From Sesamum alatum (lineage: Eukaryota; Streptophyta; Magnoliopsida; Lamiales; Pedaliaceae), in contig JACGWO010000010.1 in NCBI GenBank assembly GCA_034509735.1, positions 4,340,001 through 4,404,000 on the forward strand: a DNA stretch of 64,000 nucleotides. Direction: 5' to 3'. Below, piece after piece: positions 57,320-64,000 of the stretch. The translations under genes and the position numbers were made by a program. Under the pieces are notes generated by a model. That model had not been told where the DNA came from. It made no database searches and worked only from the letters and a program-made list of their open reading frames with translations. Numbering within the stretch: position 1 is the stretch's first letter; every line of letters starts with the position of its first letter.

Positions 57320-57718
57320 CAATGAAGTCCTTAAACTATGTCGAGCCTCTACCCTATGCGTAGCTCGCGCCCGCAGAGAGCACAACCAAGGCACACAATC
57401 ATGTTGGGACCGTGTTACTCACTATCAATTCCGTCCCGGCAGCCCGTGGAGAACACGGTCAGTGGCACGACCGTATAACTCACTGTATTTAAGAAATTAA
57501 TTTCTGTCATATGTAAAGTGTAACAATCTATAACAAAAGTGGAAGGCTTTTACTAACAATTCTCTGTCATATCTGCTCCAAAAATTATAGACGCCAGATG
57601 TTCAGGATCTCAGTAGACATCTTGGAAACGTCTACCATTTTGTTCTTGCCAAATATGATATATCATTGAAGCTAAAAGAGCCCGATACGTATCAGGATTG
57701 ATCTTGCATCCGCAACAA
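57320..57718 (-). mobile_element. Short LINE fragment
   Basis: Minus strand around 57690-57600 reads YRALLASMIYHIWQEQNGR, the tail of a LINE reverse transcriptase zinc-binding domain. CAACAATG flanks the insert on both sides, and unit B lacks it. No poly(A) run remains. It is related to, but not a copy of, the LINE at 41881-43068. Confidence 0.7.
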
Positions 57719-58163
57719 TGTATTCACTAGAGTTCCTCCAACTCCATGTAAAATTTACAACTACACTAAGTTTTTTATATTTTTTTAGATATTTTAAAAA
57801 AAAAATTAGCAAGAGTAAAGTAGTAATCTCTACCTCCCCTTTCTATTTAATAAGAGTATTTGTTATTTTCAAAACAACAAAAAGTATTTATAATTATATC
57901 AAATTTTAAGAAAATTAAGTAGATGTGATTTACCTTATATGTTAATTACTAGCAATTGACTGTGTGGAGAAAAATATTGTACACTTAGCACATGTATAGT
58001 GTACGGTTGTTGTATGTGAATAAAATAGAATTTAACAAACAAATACAACATTATGGTAATAATTAAAAATTGAAATACGTATCAGCCGTTAGAAGAGATA
58101 TAATATTTTATTATGATTAATTATTATAGTTAAAAAAAAAAATTATGGAGATACTAATTAACC

Positions 58164-58422
58164 CACTAGAAAAACAATTACTATTGGCAAAAATCAAGCA
58201 AATAACTATTATTAACTACAATTAAATAAATTCGATGCAAAAATTAGTTTTTCCACCACGAAAATTTTTTTGCCATGGCGTTTAGCCATGATAAATATTT
58301 TAGCCACCTCGCAAAAATCACAGCCGACAACTGTTGCATGGTCGTGGTCAATAACTATTTGCTACGGCTATTTAGTATTAACCATGACAATTAGCCATGG
58401 TTAAAGTTATGTTTTTGTAGTG
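58164..58422. mobile_element. CACTA-type MITE, family 2, nested in an older relative
   Basis: CACTAGAAAAACAATTAC...GTTTTTGTAGTG, inserted into the family-2 relative shared with unit B (58086-58655 against 50965-51270). ACC occurs on both sides but with one extra G on the right, so the 3-bp duplication is slightly worn. Confidence 0.8.
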
Positions 58423-58659
58423 GACCATGGCCGCGCAAACGGTTATTAGCGGTTGTTCTGCAAGTGATGCCAAATCATGCTACAACTAAAAAATGTGGCA
58501 AATATTTTGGTCATAGAAAATCATATCAAATGTTGATTAACTGTGATCAAAATTGAAGCTTTCATATCAATTTTGTCTTACCGTGATAAATAATATTAAT
58601 TTATTAAAAAATTTATAATTGTAGTTAATTATATAGCAGAAGAAACAATCATTTTTTTT

Positions 58660-59616
58660 GGATTAAATACAGTTTGCGCCCCTAAACTTTACATGTAGTC
58701 GCATTTAGGCCCCTAAAGTATGAAAGGTAACAAAAAGTCCCCTGATAAAAATAATTTGACATTAAAGGACAAAAAATGCCCTTTCCACTTATCTCCTACT
58801 ACATTTCATTTTATTCCCTAAAGGTATGTTTTCTTACTTCGCCGAAAATACTTTTAATGATTTAAATTTTACTCAAATTTTATTTACAAAATAGTATTTG
58901 ATATTTATAACTTTTTTATTAATTATGTAATACAAAAAATATTTACAATTGCTCTATATGCATATATGTTTTACAAAGTAAATTATTTATGTTACAAAAA
59001 TACATGTATCTTTTACAAAAGTAAATTATTTATGTTAAAAAAATATATGTAAATATGTGTAAATACATAATGTATATAATTTTATAAAAAAGTATGTTAT
59101 ATAACCTATAAATTTTGTTCAGGTATATATGTACGCATAATTAAATTATATCATATCATTACTCAAAATATTATAGATTAATTATATTATAGATTTGTAT
59201 ATTTTATAGTGCATTATGTTTGATGTTTATATTTTTAAATTTGTATCAATAATTTTATTTTTTAAAAAAAGTTTCAACATAATATAACAACACAAGCAAA
59301 AATTATGTAAATTTTTTAAACATTATGTAAAAAAAATATAAGACTGTAAATTTATAGAGTTTATATAGATTCTAGACTAATTATAAAAAAAATTAAAATT
59401 TGGATAGTATTTATGTTAAATATATTTTTATAATAATTCAAATATGTTTTTAGGGAATGATTGAAATAAACATATTTTAGGGGTGTAAATAATAAGGATA
59501 TTTTCGTCATAAAAAAATTAATACGTATCATGAGGAGTCTTTTTGTTACCTTTCATGCTTTATGGAATTAAATGCGACTACATGCATGATTCAAAAGTGC
59601 AAAGTGCATTTAACTC
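58660..59616. mobile_element. TIR element, about 957 bp
   Basis: GATTAAATACAGTTTGCGCC and AAAGTGCAAAGTGCATTTAACTC (ends) are inverted. ACTTTACATGTAGTCGCATT pairs with AATGCGACTACATGCATG. Unit B has no insertion between ATCATTTTTGTAA and GTGTTACATG. Flanking T-runs hide the exact duplication. Not coding. Confidence 0.8.
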
Positions 59617-60466
59617 TTTTTTTTTTTTTTTTTTAAAGTGTTACATGTTAAATCTGGCTCATTACGATAACAATGTCGGGTAGATCAATATTTATTATAT
59701 ATGGAGTTCACGTGTTAAAAAATATTAATGATTACAATGTTCATGATAACTGCGAAAGTTAGGATTATTATTTCAAATAAAAAATTATGCATTAATATTT
59801 CATGAGTCTAAAAATTTAGCCTTACTAAGTGTGGCATTTGAGGGAAGCATTTCAAATAATTTTGTATTAAAAAGATTTAAAAACATATTTAAATTCAAAA
59901 TTGAAAGATTTAAAAATTTTTTGAATTTGGATTTAGTCCAAACAAATACAAAAAAAAATTGTTATTAAAAATTCAAAATTTAATGATTTCAAATTCAGCA
60001 TCCAAATGTAGTAGTATAATGTAACAATAGGGTAAAATTATACTGACACCCTCTCGGTTAAGTAGATTTAATTATACAAAATTTTTTATTCTTTATAAAA
60101 TTACACGTATACCTTCTAAGGTAAATTACACCTCTTAAAGGAGTGTCTTGTAATTTCATAAAGAACAGGAAATATGTATAATTAGATCTAACTTCAAGAA
60201 CGAGGTCGATTATTCTTAATAAATTATATATATTTTAATTTGGAAGATTGTTATGGTTTTAATCTGTGATAAATAAAGACTGTTTTTTACTGTTAAAATA
60301 TATATATATATATACATATAATTAGCATATTTTCCATTATTCAAATTATTATTTCCATAATAAGACAAAATTAAAGTTCCAAGATACCATTCATAAATTA
60401 CATCAATCGGGACAGTGAGTTGGCGTTAGCAACGTTTAAGGTGAATGCACAATATATTAAAAAATA

Positions 60467-60882
60467 GGGTAAATTACAGCTACCTCCCCTTAGATTCGAC
60501 ATAATTATATATATCTTATCGTTGTTTGAAAAATTATAAATACCCTTTTGAGATTTGTAACTGTCTAACAAATAACCATTTTCATCCATTTTTATGAATG
60601 AACTGACCAAAATTCCCTTATGCACTGGATTATTTTTTATTTAATTTTAAAAAAAATTTGGACAATAATGCACTGGGAGATGTTTTTTAAGTTTTATACA
60701 CATATAACAATTGTCTCGATTGATTTTTTTACAATTTTAATAAAGAGTTTAAAGGTAAAATAGTCAATTCCAGGCCTTTGGTTAAAAATTACAAACTTCA
60801 TGAAGGTATTTATAATTTTTCGAACAACGAGAGAGTATTTGTAATTATGCCAAATTTTAATAAATGTGATTGTAATTTACCC
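60467..60882. mobile_element. Foldback MITE, TA-flanked (GGGTAAATTACA family)
   Basis: GGGTAAATTACAGCTACC and GATTGTAATTTACCC are inverted ends flanked by TA on both sides, as in Stowaway/Tc1-mariner MITEs. GTTGTTTGAAAAATTATAAA pairs with TATAATTTTTCGAACAACG. Confidence 0.75.
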
Positions 60883-62660
60883 TAAAAAAAATAAGACAAT
60901 TAATTGAAGTATGTCCAATCTATGAACGTGCCATATTGTCGGATGGTATATTCTAAACTCAATCTTAGATCCGGTTTGTTTATATATTCAAAATTGGATA
61001 CTCGAACTTCTGTTAATAAAACAAATACTTATCGATTATCCCTTGTTCAAGTGATGAGGTTAAAGTCCCACAATCAAAAAGTCGTGAGTTCGAGTACTAT
61101 GAATGTAGGGAATTGTTTAATTTATATGATATTTGTATTATTCTTTTGATTGATGTTAGTAGATGTGGATATGTTATTGTACCTTGAACTGAATAGGCGT
61201 TGTTATACTGTGCACTGAATATTGTAATAGCAATTAATCGCTTTGAAAATATTGTTGTACTTTCAAATTAATAGTTTATTGCTCATTATTAAAAAAAAAA
61301 TACTTAAACGCAACTTTTTTTAATAATTTTAGGCTTGTAAATCATAATTTGTATGTATGGTGTGATTTGATCTTCTTTTAAATACTAAATAAAAATTCAA
61401 TATGAGATTATAATATCATTTTATTGATGTTCAAAAGTAGAAGAAGCATCTCAATCAGTTCAAAATAATGTTTAATTAAGCCAGTCATATTCTCCATAAC
61501 TTGACAAGTAAACAGGGTTTATCAGTAACAGTAAATAAATCTCTTTTTCGTTTCTGAAAAAAGCAAATAATTTTATATTCTTTCTTGTAGTTTTAATTGT
61601 TAAACTTTTATGTTTTGGTATTTTTGAATAAACGTCATGTACACGAATAACCCAATTGAGTATCTTCCTCCACTCGATAACTGACTCGATTTATTTAACA
61701 GCAGTTTGGGTAACTTGAAAGTCAAAAATAATAAAAATTTCCCATCCCGTTCGACCTGAACCCGTTTAGGTCGACAACAACATGATTCGAACACCTAACT
61801 TAACAATAGCTTTTTTACACTTGATCACCCAACTTTTGGTCGAGTTCGACCAGGTCCGACCCTTAAAAGCCTAGTCTAGGATCAGCCCAGTACTATCCTT
61901 GACTGGTCCTAGGCTTTGAAATGGGCCTCCATTGGGTCTAGTTTGGAATCATAGATTGGTTCTATCGAGGCCCAATCCACGCCCGGACCAAATAGGATTT
62001 GGGCCTATTTATTTTTCTAAGAAATGGTTTGGGCTGCGCCCACTCAGCCCAAACCATTACAATGGAAAAAGAATGGGCTTAGCCCTAGGCTGCCAATTTT
62101 GCATTTTGAATTTTATTTTAGTTTATTTTTCGCCCTATAAATATGAATTCCACTTTTGGGTGTTTTTTCATCAAAATATCTCTCAATTTATAATAATTAA
62201 TTATAGTTGCAATTTTCCAAAGTCAATCTCGCAAATTGTTTGGTGCCATTGCTCCCAAAACTTTCAATTATTTTTTCAATGACGTGGAATAAACTTAACA
62301 AAAGAAAAAGAAAAAAATGAAGAATATTAATAATTTATGAATTAATATAATAATTAGAATTGGCCTGGTGTTAGGGCAAATATCATAATCTTAATATATA
62401 TTTTTTTGCAGCAAAAATATTAGAATTAATCTGAAAAAAACATAATTCGGTTGGTTTCATATTGAACAAGAGTTGTTACGATACAACTCTTTACCCGCTA
62501 AATTCTCTATTTAAATTTCTATTAACAACATATCTAACTTGATTTATTCTGGTTTGTTTGAACATGGTTGTTTTGCGAATTGGTTTTCCAAAACTGTTAA
62601 TATTAATTTAGTTAATATTATTATAATCTAATTGTTTTCAAAATGTGCTATGGTTGATTG
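60883..62660. other. Intergenic DNA, possible SINE fragment
   Basis: About 61050-61110 has AGTGATGAGGTTAAAGTCCC and GTGAGTTCGAGTACT, which resemble boxes A and B of a tRNA-derived SINE. 61735-61960 is a richer repeat-like block with CCTAGTCTAGG and GACCAGGTCCGACC words. No protein domain was recognised in the frame 61932-62282. Confidence 0.3.
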
Positions 62661-62877
62661 ATTTTTCCATTAAAAATTACAAGTACACCTCATTAAATTG
62701 TCATTGTAATTACAGATAACCCTTTATTTAAGGGCAAAATTTTACAAAAACACCCCTCAAGTTAAATTAAATTGGCGCCCCCATCAGAAGATATAGTTAT
62801 AATTTTGTAAAGAGTAAAAAAATATTTATGTTTATTAGATCTAATCTAGGACGTGCGGATATAATGTACTTGATTAA

Positions 62878-63771
62878 GAGGGTGTTTGGCTAAGCTTATA
62901 AGCTTCTCAAAATATCTTATAAGATATTTGAGAGCTTATAAGCTCTAAAATTTTGTTTGGCAAAATTTTTTTTAAGAGCTTATAAGATCTCAAAATAAAA
63001 TGTTTTGTATTTTATAACCTCTTAAAAAAATTAACATTATTCAAGTTTTTTGAAAACATCTTATAGGCTCTATAAGATTAATATATTAAAAAGTAAAAAT
63101 ATCCTCATTCAGATAAGACACACTCCCCCCCCCCCTCTCTCTCTTGCGCGCGCACGCGCGCACACACAGATACTCTCTCTCTCTAGGACTTTAAAGAATT
63201 TTATTGCTATTTAATTTTTTTGCATCCAAAGAAGAGAAAATGATTCATTATCATATAATAAAATATTATAGTTAAACAAAAATAAGATTGCTATTGATAT
63301 ATTATTTACTGAAAAAATATAAATTCAAGACATTATAAATTATACAACTAAAAATAATCATTGCATCAACAAAGAAAACATCACTTATTTATCTACATTA
63401 ATATTCAACTAGTATGAATGTACATATATATTATTATTTTTATTCAAAACTTTAGGTCATAATTCGTTAATTTTTTTTTTTGTTGTAAAAAACAATTATT
63501 TAGTAAATTTTTATTTGAAGTTAAACTAATGTGTACTACGAATGAAATTATTTTAAAAATATTTAAATACAAAATATGTCAAGAAATAACAACTTATTTG
63601 ATTTTAATAGTATCATGTTCTTTTTTATCATTTCATCTTATTATACCAAACACCTAATTAAAATGTTAAAATATCTTATTTATTCAAACGCTTTAGATAT
63701 CTCGTTTTAAAATATCTTATAAAATGCAGGAACATATAAAATGTTCTAAAAAAGCTCAACCGAATGCCCTC
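62878..63771. mobile_element. PIF/Harbinger-type element
   Basis: GAGGGTGTTTGGCTAAGC and AAGCTCAACCGAATGCCCTC are inverted ends flanked by TAA (62875-62877, 63772-63774). ATCTTATAAGATATTT words recur near both ends. It contains a simple-repeat cluster at 63121-63191 ((C)n, (CT)n, (CG)n, (CA)n). No transposase. Confidence 0.8.
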
Positions 63772-63774
63772 TAA

Positions 63775-64000
63775 ACATAAAATAAATAGAGTATGATTAT
63801 TGTTTGTGTCTTGTCACTTGGGATTGAATGATGAGGATTGTAGAAAGGGAGACATTTGGTCTGCAACAAATTCTGCGTCCCGACCAAATTCAGGCTTTTA
63901 CTTAGTTACACCCTTTAACCTATTCTTTAATTAATTAACAAAATGAGTAGGAAGGTATAATTTAATTAGTCCTACCCCTCTTTCATAAAGTTGATAATAT
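63775..64000. other. Window end without recognised features
   Basis: AT-rich DNA; no exon or element terminus is recognised. Confidence 0.5.

Larger units (their letters stand above)
51591..60245. repeat. Segmental duplication unit C (contains defensin C)
   Basis: Partner of 43081-51526. Its extra length comes from insertions absent in B: 52300-52580, 53128-53316, 55845-57042, 57320-57718, 58164-58422 and 58660-59616. Confidence 0.85.

Overview
The window is plant nuclear DNA. Evidence: interrupted genes with GT-AG introns, plant-type defensins, germin-like proteins, a plant-style FHA-RING (CHFR-like) gene, and many plant transposons (CACTA, MULE, hAT, PIF/Harbinger, Helitron, Gypsy, LINE). 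The gene set and AT-rich, MITE-dense intergenic DNA fit a eudicot, perhaps an asterid; the species cannot be named from sequence alone.

I support five intact protein-coding genes, one tRNA and one germin pseudogene. Left to right: tRNA-Gln (965-1036, minus); a GC-richer block at 1440-1890 that may be organellar; a CACTA Tnp2 transposase remnant (about 3060-4600) fused to a Helitron relic that holds a MULE, which itself holds a CACTA MITE (about 4620-5998); a small Helitron (6201-6479) and further nested MITEs; an intact germin-like gene (7368-8268, minus); an inverted germin pseudogene (12635-15544) split by a non-autonomous LTR retrotransposon (13055-15438); and a 4.6-kb non-autonomous LTR element with both LTRs, PBS, PPT and target duplication (16573-21207). 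Then comes a 15-exon CHFR-like E3 ligase gene (22179-29720, plus).

The right half is a defensin locus with three intact two-exon genes on the minus strand: A (exons 30397-30566 and 37652-37706), B (45763-45932 and 47425-47479) and C (53321-53490 and 54195-54249). B and C lie in two tandem segmental copies (about 43081-51526 and 51591-60245) that align over most of their length. Copy A shares the gene and a distal upstream block. Introns are about 7.1, 1.5 and 0.7 kb; the differences are mostly transposon insertions. Comparing B with C gives natural empty sites that fix the ends and target duplications of several mobile elements, including one at the stop codon of defensin C. Left of unit B are a decayed Gypsy gag region (39664-41830) and a truncated LINE (41881-43068).

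The genes do not form a pathway: defensins and germin-like proteins act outside the cell in defence and the cell wall, and the CHFR-like protein is a predicted nuclear ubiquitin ligase. I found no CRISPR array, rRNA or virus. The most unusual features are the transposon-remodelled defensin array, the long foldback elements at 33594-34269 and 34374-36428, and the three-level transposon nest near 5 kb.
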